From Niastella yeongjuensis (lineage in GTDB: Bacteria; Bacteroidota; Bacteroidia; Chitinophagales; Chitinophagaceae): a DNA stretch of 64,000 nucleotides. A program made the translations under genes and the position numbers. This document shows positions 24,224 through 33,682 of this stretch, piece by piece; position 1 is the stretch's first letter; every line of letters starts with the position of its first letter. The stretch covers positions 310,001-374,000 of the forward strand of contig NZ_FOCZ01000001.1 in assembly GCF_900110245.1 (NCBI RefSeq), in the 5' to 3' direction. A model generated the notes under the pieces. It was not told the DNA's origin and did not search any database. It worked only from the letters and a program-made list of their open reading frames with translations.

Positions 24224-25339
24224 TTATTCGAACTGATTACGTACATAGTAACCGCTCTCTTTCAATAATTGTTCCTTTTTAAATAATTCCACATCATTGG
24301 CTACCATTTCCTCAACCAGGGCGGGCAGATCGTATTTGGGCTTCCAACCCAATTGCGTTTGCGCCTTGGTGGGGTCGCCAATCAGCAGATCAACCTCCGT
24401 AGGACGGTAATATCTTTTATCCACTGCAATTACTTCTTTTCCTATTTCAAGTTGGAATTCTGCATTATTGCAGGCTTTCACTATCCCTACCTCATTTTCG
24501 GCATTGCCTTTAAATTCCAATTCAATACCAACTTCATTAAAAGCCATTCTTACAAATTCCCGTACCGGAGTAGTAATTCCGGTTGCAATTACATAATCCT
24601 CAGGTTTTTCCTGTTGGAGGATCAACCACATAGCCTCTACATAATCCTTCGCATGGCCCCAATCGCGTCGGGCATCCAGGTTGCCGAGGTAAATTTTATC
24701 CTGTAATCCCAGTGCGATTTTTGCTACGCCGCGGGTAATCTTTCTTGTTACAAAAGTTTCTCCACGCAAGGGGGATTCGTGATTGAACAGAATTCCATTT
24801 ACAGCGAACATGTTATAAGCTTCCCGGTAATTCACCGTGATCCAATAACCGTACAATTTTGCCACTGCATAGGGAGACCGCGGATAGAATGGTGTTCTTT
24901 CCGATTGAGGTACTTCCTGTACCAAACCATATAATTCTGAGGTAGAAGCCTGATAAACCTTGGTTTTTTTAGTCAGCCCCAATAAACGAACAGCTTCCAG
25001 AATACGCAGAGTACCAATACCGTCTGCATTTGCAGTATATTCCGGTGTTTCAAAACTCACATGCACATGGCTCATGGCCGCGAGGTTATAGATCTCATCA
25101 GGTTGCGTTTCCTGAATGATCCTGATCAGGTTGGTGGAATCGGTGAGATCGCCATAATGTAATTTGAATTGAACGTTGTTCTCATGCGGGTCCTGATATA
25201 AATGATCTATTCTCTCTGTGTTAAATAAAGAGCTTCTGCGTTTGATACCATGAACTATGTATCCTTTTTTCAGTAACAGGTCGGTTAAATAAGCACCATC
25301 CTGACCAGTTACACCTGTTACCAATGCTATTTTTGCCAT
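24224..25339 (-). CDS. gmd: GDP-mannose 4,6-dehydratase
   Basis: The product is 371 residues. It makes GDP-4-keto-6-deoxy-D-mannose, the precursor of GDP-L-fucose. Key sequences are the NADP motif [12 protein letters not shown] at the N-terminus, [23 protein letters not shown], the catalytic YAVAK in [12 protein letters not shown] and the [15 protein letters not shown] loop, which is specific to this family. It overlaps the upstream glycosyltransferase gene by 13 bp, so it is cotranscribed. The product flows to fcl. Confidence 0.97.
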   Translation of the reverse strand: MAKIALVTGVTGQDGAYLTDLLLKKGYIVHGIKRRSSLFNTERIDHLYQDPHENNVQFKLHYGDLTDSTNLIRIIQETQPDEIYNLAAMSHVHVSFETPEYTANADGIGTLRILEAVRLLGLTKKTKVYQASTSELYGLVQEVPQSERTPFYPRSPYAVAKLYGYWITVNYREAYNMFAVNGILFNHESPLRGETFVTRKITRGVAKIALGLQDKIYLGNLDARRDWGHAKDYVEAMWLILQQEKPEDYVIATGITTPVREFVRMAFNEVGIELEFKGNAENEVGIVKACNNAEFQLEIGKEVIAVDKRYYRPTEVDLLIGDPTKAQTQLGWKPKYDLPALVEEMVANDVELFKKEQLLKESGYYVRNQFE

Positions 25340-26088
25340 ATATTAATCGGGTTAAATTGAAATATTTTTCGGAGTGGTTTTAACCACGTAGTAAAAAAAT
25401 AGGGTTTTAAATCGTTCAATTTCCAGGCCATCTTGTCTTCCTTATTGGCCTTTAACCTGTTTTTTAAGGAAGCATTGCTCATTCCACCGGCACGCATTTT
25501 AACCAATACTTCAGGAATGTATTGAGCATTAGCCTCGAATTTCAACAACACCCGCAACATTAACTCATAATCTGCCGCAGAGCGCAATGAAGTATTAAAC
25601 AGCCCGCATTTATCATATATATGCCGGCGTACAAAAAAAGTCGGGTGCGGCGGCATCCAACCATAATAGAGAAATCGCTTTTGATATTTACCTGATTTCC
25701 AGGTACGGGTAACCACCTGAATATTGTCCTGCTTAACATACTGCAGATCACCATACACGGCTTCCACAGCTGGGTCTTTAAACGCGGCCGCCACCCTTTC
25801 CAATACACGGGGATCATTATAGAAATCATCCGAATTCAAAATGCCAATAATATCACCGCTTGCCAGTTGCACGCCCTTATTCATGGCATCATAGATACCT
25901 TTATCTCTTTCAGAGATCACCCTGGCTACGTGTGGAAACTCCTTCACAATGTCAAGTGTATTATCGTTCGAAACCCCGTCTATAACAATATGCTCAATAA
26001 ACGGGTATTGCTGGCTGGCAACACAGGATAAAGTATCACGTACCGTTGCTGCACTGTTATAGGTAGCTGTAATGATAGAAATAGTCAT
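25327..26088 (-). CDS. Glycosyltransferase family 2 (WcaE-like)
   Basis: The product is 253 residues, close to WcaE of colanic acid synthesis. The GT-A fold is shown by [17 protein letters not shown] at the N-terminus, [12 protein letters not shown] and the metal-binding ILNSDDFY (DxD-type). [14 protein letters not shown] and [13 protein letters not shown] are typical acceptor-side motifs. It should transfer a sugar from a nucleotide donor to the lipid-linked repeat unit on the cytoplasmic face. Together with wcaF-like, gmd and fcl it forms a block similar to the colanic-acid cluster. Donor and linkage cannot be told from sequence. Confidence 0.9.
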   Translation of the reverse strand: MTISIITATYNSAATVRDTLSCVASQQYPFIEHIVIDGVSNDNTLDIVKEFPHVARVISERDKGIYDAMNKGVQLASGDIIGILNSDDFYNDPRVLERVAAAFKDPAVEAVYGDLQYVKQDNIQVVTRTWKSGKYQKRFLYYGWMPPHPTFFVRRHIYDKCGLFNTSLRSAADYELMLRVLLKFEANAQYIPEVLVKMRAGGMSNASLKNRLKANKEDKMAWKLNDLKPYFFTTWLKPLRKIFQFNPINIWQK

Positions 26089-26089
26089 G

Positions 26090-26650
26090 TTATGCCTTAA
26101 CCACTCGTTGCTTTACTAAAGTTGCCGGGTTTCCCTGGTAAATGGAATATGCTTCAAGATTACGTGTTGCCACCGACATAGCGGCCAGTACGGCATGTGT
26201 TTCACAGATTACGCCCGGGCAAACCAACGCCCTGGCACCTATCCAAACTCCATCATTTAATATGATGGATTTTACCGTCAGATCAAAAGTGGTTTTGGTA
26301 TAGTCATGATTACCTGTAAGTAACATGGCTCCCTGCGAAATACAAACACTTTTTCCAATGTGTACATCAGCCAGGTTATCGATCCATACTCCTTCTCCTA
26401 CCCATGAGTAATCATCTATGTACAGTTTCCAGGGATATTTGATATTGATAGCCGGTTTCAACACTACGCCTTTGCCCATTTTTGCTCCGAATAATTTTAA
26501 CCAGAAATTCTTTATTCCTGAACTTGTATTTAACGGATTGATAAAAAAAAGCGCATTTACCATATACCACAGCACCTGCTTTATTTTACCTGCGCCTATC
26601 TCCCGTTTGTACCAGTCGTTATTATAAATTGAATGATCTACTACAGACAT
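26090..26650 (-). CDS. wcaF: WcaF-like left-handed beta-helix acetyltransferase
   Basis: The product is 186 residues. The hexapeptide repeats that build a left-handed beta-helix run from about residue 60 to 170 (VWIDNLADVHIGKSVCISQG, DGVWIGARALVCPGV), with the active-site-like GNHDY motif. The N-terminal part (YKREIGAGKIKQVLWYMVNA) is characteristic of putative colanic-acid acetyltransferases. It would O-acetylate a sugar of the repeat unit from acetyl-CoA in the cytosol. It lies one base from the following GT2 gene and one base after the preceding GT4 gene. Confidence 0.88.
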   Translation of the reverse strand: MSVVDHSIYNNDWYKREIGAGKIKQVLWYMVNALFFINPLNTSSGIKNFWLKLFGAKMGKGVVLKPAINIKYPWKLYIDDYSWVGEGVWIDNLADVHIGKSVCISQGAMLLTGNHDYTKTTFDLTVKSIILNDGVWIGARALVCPGVICETHAVLAAMSVATRNLEAYSIYQGNPATLVKQRVVKA

Positions 26651-26651
26651 A

Positions 26652-27752
26652 TTAATTTGAAATAATCATTTGCTCTTTTATCAATTTTGAATAAAAGCCT
26701 ATTTGCAGGTTTGTAACCGCCTCCAATGAAAATTTTTCCTTTATAAACTGTTTTCCCTTTAAACCGGTTTCAGTCACTTTTTGAACATCCCACCTGCTGG
26801 TTGCGTCCAGCGCTCCCATAATACTATTCACATCGGTATCGATCTTTACACCCAGATTTTCAATAAAAACTTCGGGCAAATTACAACCTTCTGTAATAAC
26901 AGGCACAAGACCATAACTCATGGCTTCCAGTAACGAAGTAGGCAAACCTTCACTGAAAGAAGGAAGCACATAAAAAGTGCATTGTTTAAATAACTGCCTT
27001 TTGTTTTCATCGTATATGCTGCCTATGTATTTCATATTCGATGACTGCTGTAACAATGGTGTAAGTTTTTCCAGCTCACCCTCGTCCGGACCTGCTATTA
27101 TAAATTCAACTTTAGAATTGTTATTCAACTTCGATTGCAACCATGCGGTAGCAAGGGCAACAAGGTTTTTTTTATGATGCAAGCGTGATAAAAACAGGTA
27201 TCGCAGTGGCTCCCTTCTTCCCTCGAAATCGGGACGCGCATGCTCATATGCTACCCCGTTGGGAATAAACTGAATTATTGAAGGCTTAAAAAACTGTCGC
27301 AAATTAATACATTCAGGAATCGACACTGCTTTGATGCAATCTGCATTTTTGGCCAGTCTTTTTTCTACCAAATGCAGGTATAATGCCTTCTTTATTCTTT
27401 TTTGTTGTAGCGGCCATGGCTCAAGCATTCCATGAGGTACATATATCCAACTGAAACCCTGTTTTTTCAGGCTGGCACCCCACCGGGTGGCATAACTCCA
27501 GGCGCCATGGGTTACAATAATATCTTCCGATACATTCAAATTTCGTTTGACCATTGCCTCTTTTAACCCGCTTAAAGATAAGTCAGGCAGGGGTAGGTTG
27601 GTTACTTCAGGTATGGAATTAAAAGGCTTTGCCGGATACCATAAGTCTGTATTTATATTCTTTTCAGCGAGCAAGCCGGCATTAGCTGTTACAGCGTGCC
27701 AGATGCCATAGTTTATTTTATCAACGGAGTCTACAATATTAATGATTCGCAT
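26652..27752 (-). CDS. Glycosyltransferase, GT4 type
   Basis: The product is 366 residues with two Rossmann-like halves (GT-B). The second half has the GT4 pattern: YLFLSRLHHKKNLVALATAW, FIIAGPDEGELEKL, and the donor-binding EGLPTSLLEAMSYGLVPVI with its E-x7-E motif. It should retain anomeric configuration and add one sugar to the lipid-linked glycan in the cytosol. It lies just after the polymerase gene. The N-terminal VTHGAWSYATRWG and PHGMLEPWPLQQ motifs are common among exopolysaccharide transferases. The donor is unknown. Confidence 0.9.
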   Translation of the reverse strand: MRIINIVDSVDKINYGIWHAVTANAGLLAEKNINTDLWYPAKPFNSIPEVTNLPLPDLSLSGLKEAMVKRNLNVSEDIIVTHGAWSYATRWGASLKKQGFSWIYVPHGMLEPWPLQQKRIKKALYLHLVEKRLAKNADCIKAVSIPECINLRQFFKPSIIQFIPNGVAYEHARPDFEGRREPLRYLFLSRLHHKKNLVALATAWLQSKLNNNSKVEFIIAGPDEGELEKLTPLLQQSSNMKYIGSIYDENKRQLFKQCTFYVLPSFSEGLPTSLLEAMSYGLVPVITEGCNLPEVFIENLGVKIDTDVNSIMGALDATSRWDVQKVTETGLKGKQFIKEKFSLEAVTNLQIGFYSKLIKEQMIISN

Positions 27753-27773
27753 GCGTCACTTTTAACACCCGGT

Positions 27774-29141
27774 TTAATTATTGCTGGTAGCGGGCAGTAC
27801 TGATTGAGTAGGTTTTTTATTGGCAGGTTCATTCTGCCTCACCCTGTTCGACAAAAACCGAAGCACCCAGATAGGTACCAGCATGTAGATAGTCTGGTCA
27901 ATGATCTGTGGCATATATCCTCTTGATATCCATTGAAAGGTAGCAAGCGCAATTACAATGTAGTTGGCGATCTTAAGTTTACTGGCTAAGCGAATTCTGT
28001 CGCCAAAGTGTCGCAACAATAAGCCCCAGAAAAAATGACCAAAAGCAATTCCCCACCAGCCAAATGCAATATAAAGCGCAGCTACGCACAGCGTAGCTTC
28101 CCCACTTCTAGCTGCATACCATGCGTCATATGCGTCTATTGTCGTTTGAAGCTGGGGGGGAGGATAAAATTTATCTTTATCAGGCATGATAGCGCGTGGA
28201 ATCAATCGAATAAAAACATAACCAAAGGTGGTAAGGCCATAATCATGTTTGGCATCACGATATTGATTATCATATAATCTAAACACAGCCATATCGGCCA
28301 ACGCTCCTCTCGTTTGTAAGAAAACCTCTTCGAATTTGAACTCAAACGGACTGTAAACCATTTTGTCGTAACGCCTCAAAATAAGTGCCCTGCGATTTAC
28401 GGTCGAAAACATTACGCCATAAAAAAAGATCAATCCCAACCCTAACCCTATAACAATTTTTTTTGCATTGATCTTTGACTTGTACAGATACACAAACAGA
28501 ATCCCGAAGAGGGTCAACATGATCCGGTACCTAAAACCCAGCAGAGAGAAAAGGAAAAAAGAGGCGGCCATCCAAAGGATCAATTTCTTCCAGGGAACAT
28601 CGTATAAATAAGCAAGGATCAGGATACAGATTAGAGAATCTGTAAAGTTTTGTAAATAATAAGATGCTCCCGATGCCCCCAATCCCAGCACTTCATTACC
28701 GAGGAACACATTCTGCAGGTTGGCGCCACCTACCGCCAGGTTTAATAATACAATGGTATAGGTTACATAAAAAAGAATACTTATAAAATATTGAGGCTTT
28801 TTTATTTCGCGTTCTTCAGGTTGTAACCATACCTTATCACTGTTACTGCCTTTTATCCAATAGCCAATTACAAAACACAGTACTGCAAGATTGTTAAAAA
28901 AAAAGCCAAGCCCGTAATAACCCGAAATATCAGTTCCAATGATAATCTTTGTCCCATCGTTATAGAAGTATAGCGGGCTTGCCAATACGTAAACAAAGTA
29001 AATAATCAGTGTCCATATATAGGGAAGATGCCGTCCCCAGCCGCCACGTACGTATCCCATCCTGATCCCGACAAAAATCAGAATAGCAAGTGTAAATGCT
29101 AATTGGAACACGTAATCATTCAATAGCCCTGAAAATGTCAT
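27774..29141 (-). CDS. Wzy-like polysaccharide polymerase
   Basis: The product is 455 residues with about eleven hydrophobic helices and a long soluble loop around residues 245-345 (RRALILRRYDKMVYSPFEF ... PPPQLQTTIDAYDAW). The topology and the R-rich loop resemble O-antigen or oligosaccharide repeat-unit polymerases (Wzy/EpsG-like), which join repeat units at the outer face of the inner membrane. Sequence identity in this class is low, so the call rests on topology and context. It overlaps the upstream GT4 gene by 26 bp. No Wzx flippase is in the window, which is odd for a Wzy-dependent pathway. Confidence 0.75.
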   Translation of the reverse strand: MTFSGLLNDYVFQLAFTLAILIFVGIRMGYVRGGWGRHLPYIWTLIIYFVYVLASPLYFYNDGTKIIIGTDISGYYGLGFFFNNLAVLCFVIGYWIKGSNSDKVWLQPEEREIKKPQYFISILFYVTYTIVLLNLAVGGANLQNVFLGNEVLGLGASGASYYLQNFTDSLICILILAYLYDVPWKKLILWMAASFFLFSLLGFRYRIMLTLFGILFVYLYKSKINAKKIVIGLGLGLIFFYGVMFSTVNRRALILRRYDKMVYSPFEFKFEEVFLQTRGALADMAVFRLYDNQYRDAKHDYGLTTFGYVFIRLIPRAIMPDKDKFYPPPQLQTTIDAYDAWYAARSGEATLCVAALYIAFGWWGIAFGHFFWGLLLRHFGDRIRLASKLKIANYIVIALATFQWISRGYMPQIIDQTIYMLVPIWVLRFLSNRVRQNEPANKKPTQSVLPATSNN

Positions 29142-30255
29142 ATATTTTTTTAGCGTTAAAATCCGACGATAGTTCTTGTTTTACAACCTGGCTATTTTCA
29201 ATGATCTTATTTCTATATGCTTCATTGGTAATTAACTTCTCCATTGCCTGAGACCACTTTTTAACATCCTCGTCATCAACAATTATAGCATTCTGCAAAT
29301 TAACCAGTTTGTCTTTAGCTGCACCTACAGTACTGCTGCATATCACCGGCTTTTGAGCAGCCAATGCTTCATTAATCACAAGTCCCCACCCATCGTACCG
29401 GCTCGCGAATACAAAAATATCGGCCAGATTAAACCAATAAGGGACCTTCTTTTTTTCCTGGAAACCAATAAAATGTACCCTGTTACTATTGGCCGACAAT
29501 TGCTGAAGCTCTTCTTTGCTTTCCCCATCGCCCATTAACAGTAAATGAGCATTCAGGTGATCAGGTAACTGCAGAAATGCCTTCACTAGTATATCCATTC
29601 CTTTTCTATGGATCAGGGACCCTGAACTTAACAAAACAACCTCTCGCCCCGGCTTAAACCTGGTTACCAACTCCTGAAATAAGGCTGGATCAAGATTTTT
29701 ACTTTCAAATAAACTGCTGTTAATATTGTAAGGAATATTAAATACCTGCTTTGGATATCCGTATCGCCGATAACTCTCCGCAGCCTGTTTTCCAATGGCC
29801 AGTAACAAATGAGAATAGCGAAATACCGGGCCCAGCATCACTTTTTTAACCTTGAAAAAAAGCCGGTTTGCCACAGGAAATACAGGTTCGGACCAGAATG
29901 CTACTTTCTTTTTCCTTTTATAGCTGTAACGCAATGCGAACACCACATTGGGTGACCAATAGGTACCGTTTACAATCACAAAATCGGCTTTATCATTTTT
30001 TAAGATCCTGAAAATTTGGTTGCTGAAGTGAAAAGAAGTGATTTTCTTCTGTACCAGTTTCGCCAATAAATTATTTCTCAGCACCTGTACTGAATAACCA
30101 TTGCCCGAGAGGGAAAGATCCCACTGGCGGTCCGACTCACGCGCCGTAAAGTATATGACCCGTAATTCGAACAGCTCCTTTAACGCCTCAAAAAAATCTA
30201 ATTGATAAGGCGTGGGCATGTTTGTATAAAAGGAAAGTATAGGCTTTGTTTTCAA
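29116..30255 (-). CDS. Glycosyltransferase, GT4 type
   Basis: The product is 379 residues. The N-terminal half begins KPILSFYTNMPTPYQLDFFE, and the C-terminal half has VVLLSSGSLIHRKGMDILV, HLLLMGDGESKEEL and DGWGLVINEALAAQKPVI, the GT4 donor site. The start codon is TTG at 30255; no ATG lies upstream of the needed first beta-strand. It lies 9 bp after the secreted enzyme gene and overlaps the polymerase gene by 26 bp. The donor sugar is unknown. Confidence 0.88.
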   Translation of the reverse strand: MKTKPILSFYTNMPTPYQLDFFEALKELFELRVIYFTARESDRQWDLSLSGNGYSVQVLRNNLLAKLVQKKITSFHFSNQIFRILKNDKADFVIVNGTYWSPNVVFALRYSYKRKKKVAFWSEPVFPVANRLFFKVKKVMLGPVFRYSHLLLAIGKQAAESYRRYGYPKQVFNIPYNINSSLFESKNLDPALFQELVTRFKPGREVVLLSSGSLIHRKGMDILVKAFLQLPDHLNAHLLLMGDGESKEELQQLSANSNRVHFIGFQEKKKVPYWFNLADIFVFASRYDGWGLVINEALAAQKPVICSSTVGAAKDKLVNLQNAIIVDDEDVKKWSQAMEKLITNEAYRNKIIENSQVVKQELSSDFNAKKIYDIFRAIE

Positions 30256-30264
30256 CTAATCTCG

Positions 30265-31890
30265 TTATTTAATGGTGCCACTCATCTTCATGGCCTTTTG
30301 TATAATGCTGTTTGTGGGGTCGTCATTAAACCACGCCCTGAAAATTAGTATATTTCCCTGCTTTATTGACGCCGCCAGCTTTTTTACTGACTCATCGTCA
30401 TTACTTATACCATCGGGAACATACAAAGTCATAAAAGCTTCAGGATATAATGCTTTTACTTCCTCACTTACCAACATAGCGCCTTGTCGCGTTTCCTCGT
30501 AGGGTGCTGTATAGCGATAATATGAACCAGTCTCATGTTCAGGAATAAGTAACACATCTGGAAATTTATCTCTTACTTCTTTAAAGTAATCATATGCCAT
30601 TGGGTTGCCATTCGGATCGACATTGGAGTCTATATAAAATATAGTACATCCCCATCGTTTACGCGCATAGGCAATTTTTCTTATTAGCGTTGCTGCCGGG
30701 TCCTTAACAGGTACGTGGTTTATCCAATTGCCGGAAAAAGTCACAGAATCCGGTCTTATGCAAATACCAGTTTTAAATCCAGCCTTTCGGAATTTATCAA
30801 AGTATTCATCAGCAATACCTTCCATTTCAGGCGCCAGTTTGGCTGTTAACTCCGGCGAACCAATGTATGAAAAAGGATGTGGGAATTGCTGCCCCTCTAT
30901 GTCCCACGTTATCATTCCCTGCGCGTTCATTTTTTTAAGGTACCCGATGCTTTTGTCTGCGTAATCGAGCGCAGCTTTTCTTAATTCATTTTTTCCTGCT
31001 TCACTCGTCGCATTATTAGCACCGGATAATAGTATCCAGTTCCTTAGGTTTGAGGTGTTAACTTTCCCGGTATAGGATGCAAGAAATAAACCTCCGATAG
31101 GACGCTTGTCTTTCCAGGCCACACGAAAGGGAGTATTCTCTCTAAATGCTTCATATGATCTGGCGGCTGCTACATTAACGGGCGTATTTACTTTACAAAA
31201 TCTGGCAGCGATGGTGTAACTGAAAGATTCTTTTGGGCCAAGCCTCAATTCCACTCTTGGGTCAAAATCGCCCATTCCATTAAATGGGGCTGTTCCTGTC
31301 CATATTCTATATATAGTGCCATTAGATCCGCTTCCTTCAAGCAATCCCGCATACACCTTTTTACTAACATCGATATTTTCTACTACTAATTTATATTTAT
31401 CGGTATTAGCGGCTACTACTGCCGGCCCAGCTATATTGTTATTGTAGTAAGGCATGGACGGCTGAAAATTAGAAGGACGTTTACCAATATTCAACATTAA
31501 TAACGAAAGGCTCACGCCACGGAACATGTCGTATATATTATTAGTAAGGGTTACTTTCATAAACAAGGTATCTCCCACCTGCTGGTAACGACACACTACC
31601 GTTCCCCAGTAAACGGTTGCTGTAAATTCCTTTGTGGCATCATTCCAGCTAGTGCTTATGGGATAAGACCAGGCATCTTTTTCCACCTTATTGTTTTCGA
31701 GAAATTTAAAGGACTCCACTATTATACCTAACCCTACTCCTTTATCGATATTAATGAGCTCCTGGTCATCGTATTTTAACTGGGTAATTCCCCAGGGAGC
31801 GCGATAAGCTACTTTTAAATGTTGGGCGTTAACAGAGAAACAAAAGAATATACTTACACTTAACAATAACGTCTTAAACAACACTACCAT
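30265..31890 (-). CDS. Secreted putative glycoside hydrolase-like (TIM-barrel) protein
   Basis: The product is 541 residues with a signal peptide (LLLSVSIFFCFSVNAQ). Residues about 25-250 look like a beta-sandwich (WGITQLKYDDQELINID, TLFMKVTLTNNIYDMFRGVS). Residues about 265-530 look like a beta/alpha barrel: GMITWDIEG (D330, E332), GICIRPDSV (R379, D381), TIFYIDSNVD (D421) and LLIPEHETGS (E451, E453) lie at strand ends, where glycosidase acids usually sit. I do not recognise the exact family. It lies 9 bp from genes on both sides in the polysaccharide operon, so it may trim or release the polymer in the periplasm or outside. Enzyme activity is inferred, not shown. Confidence 0.6.
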   Translation of the reverse strand: MVVLFKTLLLSVSIFFCFSVNAQHLKVAYRAPWGITQLKYDDQELINIDKGVGLGIIVESFKFLENNKVEKDAWSYPISTSWNDATKEFTATVYWGTVVCRYQQVGDTLFMKVTLTNNIYDMFRGVSLSLLMLNIGKRPSNFQPSMPYYNNNIAGPAVVAANTDKYKLVVENIDVSKKVYAGLLEGSGSNGTIYRIWTGTAPFNGMGDFDPRVELRLGPKESFSYTIAARFCKVNTPVNVAAARSYEAFRENTPFRVAWKDKRPIGGLFLASYTGKVNTSNLRNWILLSGANNATSEAGKNELRKAALDYADKSIGYLKKMNAQGMITWDIEGQQFPHPFSYIGSPELTAKLAPEMEGIADEYFDKFRKAGFKTGICIRPDSVTFSGNWINHVPVKDPAATLIRKIAYARKRWGCTIFYIDSNVDPNGNPMAYDYFKEVRDKFPDVLLIPEHETGSYYRYTAPYEETRQGAMLVSEEVKALYPEAFMTLYVPDGISNDDESVKKLAASIKQGNILIFRAWFNDDPTNSIIQKAMKMSGTIK

Positions 31891-31899
31891 TCAATAGAA

Positions 31900-33129
31900 T
31901 TATATAGAGTTTAAAAATGTTAAAACTTTCTCCTTATGTACGTCCCAGGTATATTGCAAAGCGGTTAGCCTTGCGAGCTGCCTCATTCGCTGAAACTCTG
32001 GGTTATCCATATTTCTTATCCTGGTGATCGCATCCACAATTGCCTGGCTGTCTCTAATTGGAACGAGGTATCCATTAAGCCCGTGCCGCAATACTTCTGA
32101 AGCATTGGTATTCGCGGTAGTAATTACAGGTAATCCCGCTCCCATCGCTTCTATGGTAACCAGGCCAAAGCCTTCCAGTAAACTGGGAAACACAAGCACA
32201 TCGTAATCTTTATACTGCTTATACAATTGCAATTGGGAGATGCCCGGTGTATACTGGTAGAGGTCCTTATACTTTTCAAATTCTTGTCCCTTACCATATA
32301 CATTTCCAATGATATGCAACTCAACGTCTTTCTTATTAAAACATTTAATTGCGTCTAATAAATATTTTATCCCTTTCCGCTGAGTGATCCGCCCGGCATA
32401 TAATACCCTTAACGGTCTGTTGTTGATGGATTCATTTTCCTTTTCGAATGATACCGAGTTAGCATCAAAACCTAGTGGAATAACAGAAATTTTTTCCGAA
32501 GTCACGCCTTCTTCCACCAGTGTTTTTTTCAAAAAAGACGAGATAGCTATTACCTTCTTTGCCAGTAACGGCTCTTCTATTAACCGCATTTCATAATGTG
32601 CAGGAAAAGAAACGAAGTCAATACTCTCTGCCCATTCAGGATGCAGTTTTGCTTCTTCCAAAAGCAACCTTTTCGCGAAAGGCACATGGGCAATTGTCAT
32701 TTCGCAAATGCTTTCTTTTCCTAACTCATTTGCTTTGTCAATACACTCACGCGAGCTTCCCTGAAACCCCCAAAAAGCATCGAAGTGCAGGCGATGCAAT
32801 TTGCCTGCAAGATCTTTGTCGAACTTTACATCACGATCATACACTAACTGACTTACCGCCTGGGTATTTCCCTTTAACCTGCGATACACCAACTCTTTAA
32901 TCTCGTACTTCCAGCTCGAATGAACTTTATTTCCACCTAATCCATCCAGGAATCTCCTTGAAAAAAAGGTTAGATCAAGCTTTTGTATCAACTTCTGTGC
33001 AGATATATTGCCAATGTAGCTACTGGTATAAAAAGTTCTAAGATATCCCAGATCATTCAACGCTCTTGCAACATAATAGGAATGCTGCTTACCTGAATGT
33101 GATAATAAAATTTTCTTTTTCTGCTGCAT
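31900..33129 (-). CDS. Glycosyltransferase, GT4 type
   Basis: The product is 409 residues from ATG 33129; a longer frame from TTG 33156 would overlap the upstream gene. The N-terminal domain begins KKILLSHSGKQHSYYVARAL. The C-terminal domain carries RVLYAGRITQRKGIKYLLDA, LHIIGNVYGKGQEFEKY and EGFGLVTIEAMGAGLPVI, the GT4 donor-binding region. It lies 19 bp after the acetyltransferase gene and is part of the same minus-strand run. Donor and linkage are unknown. Confidence 0.9.
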   Translation of the reverse strand: MQQKKKILLSHSGKQHSYYVARALNDLGYLRTFYTSSYIGNISAQKLIQKLDLTFFSRRFLDGLGGNKVHSSWKYEIKELVYRRLKGNTQAVSQLVYDRDVKFDKDLAGKLHRLHFDAFWGFQGSSRECIDKANELGKESICEMTIAHVPFAKRLLLEEAKLHPEWAESIDFVSFPAHYEMRLIEEPLLAKKVIAISSFLKKTLVEEGVTSEKISVIPLGFDANSVSFEKENESINNRPLRVLYAGRITQRKGIKYLLDAIKCFNKKDVELHIIGNVYGKGQEFEKYKDLYQYTPGISQLQLYKQYKDYDVLVFPSLLEGFGLVTIEAMGAGLPVITTANTNASEVLRHGLNGYLVPIRDSQAIVDAITRIRNMDNPEFQRMRQLARLTALQYTWDVHKEKVLTFLNSI

Positions 33130-33148
33130 TTCAGTCCCGACGGTTTTA

Positions 33149-33682
33149 TTACTCAAGTATAACCGTATACTTCAGCTTGTATTCCAATTTATTATTTCTT
33201 TTCCTGATAAACCTGGCAGGATTACCGGCAACTATATCAAGCTCTGCCGTGCTTTTATGCACCACGGAACCAGCTCCTATAACTGTACCGGGGGCTATAG
33301 TAACACCTGGTAAAATTGTTACACCTGAAGCAATCCATACATGATGGCCTAGTTGTATGGAATTTCCATATAATCGGTGATCATTAGCATCTGGATCGTG
33401 TCCTAAAGTCCATATCCTTGTATAGGGGCCGATATCTGTATCGTGATCAATAGATATGCTGAAGTGACGACAATCGAACAAACAATATTGATTGATTACA
33501 ACACGCTCTCCTATCGTGATCTTCCAGAAATTCAGGAATCGAACGTGCATCATAATAACAGCCGACGGATGTATGTTCTTATTAAACAGCCGAAGAAACC
33601 CTTTTCGTAAAAAATGGAACGGAATATGCCCGATAATATTATTATACAGATAAGTAAGTAATGATCCTAAGAACAGATTCAT
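33149..33682 (-). CDS. Left-handed beta-helix acetyltransferase
   Basis: The product is 177 residues. Hexapeptide repeats run from about residue 65 to 160 (GERVVINQYCLFDCRHFSIS, HHVWIASGVTILPGVTIAPG), ending in GNPARFIRKR as in the maltose/galactoside acetyltransferase superfamily. A His in the TLGHDPDA loop is placed as the usual catalytic base. It should acetylate a sugar of the repeat unit. The start overlaps the GT4 stop as ATGA, which indicates translational coupling. Confidence 0.88.
   Translation of the reverse strand: MNLFLGSLLTYLYNNIIGHIPFHFLRKGFLRLFNKNIHPSAVIMMHVRFLNFWKITIGERVVINQYCLFDCRHFSISIDHDTDIGPYTRIWTLGHDPDANDHRLYGNSIQLGHHVWIASGVTILPGVTIAPGTVIGAGSVVHKSTAELDIVAGNPARFIRKRNNKLEYKLKYTVILE

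Noticed and set aside
33130-33156. TTG start adding nine residues to the GT4 at 31900
   Set aside because: ATG 33129 avoids overlap and starts directly before the first beta-strand.
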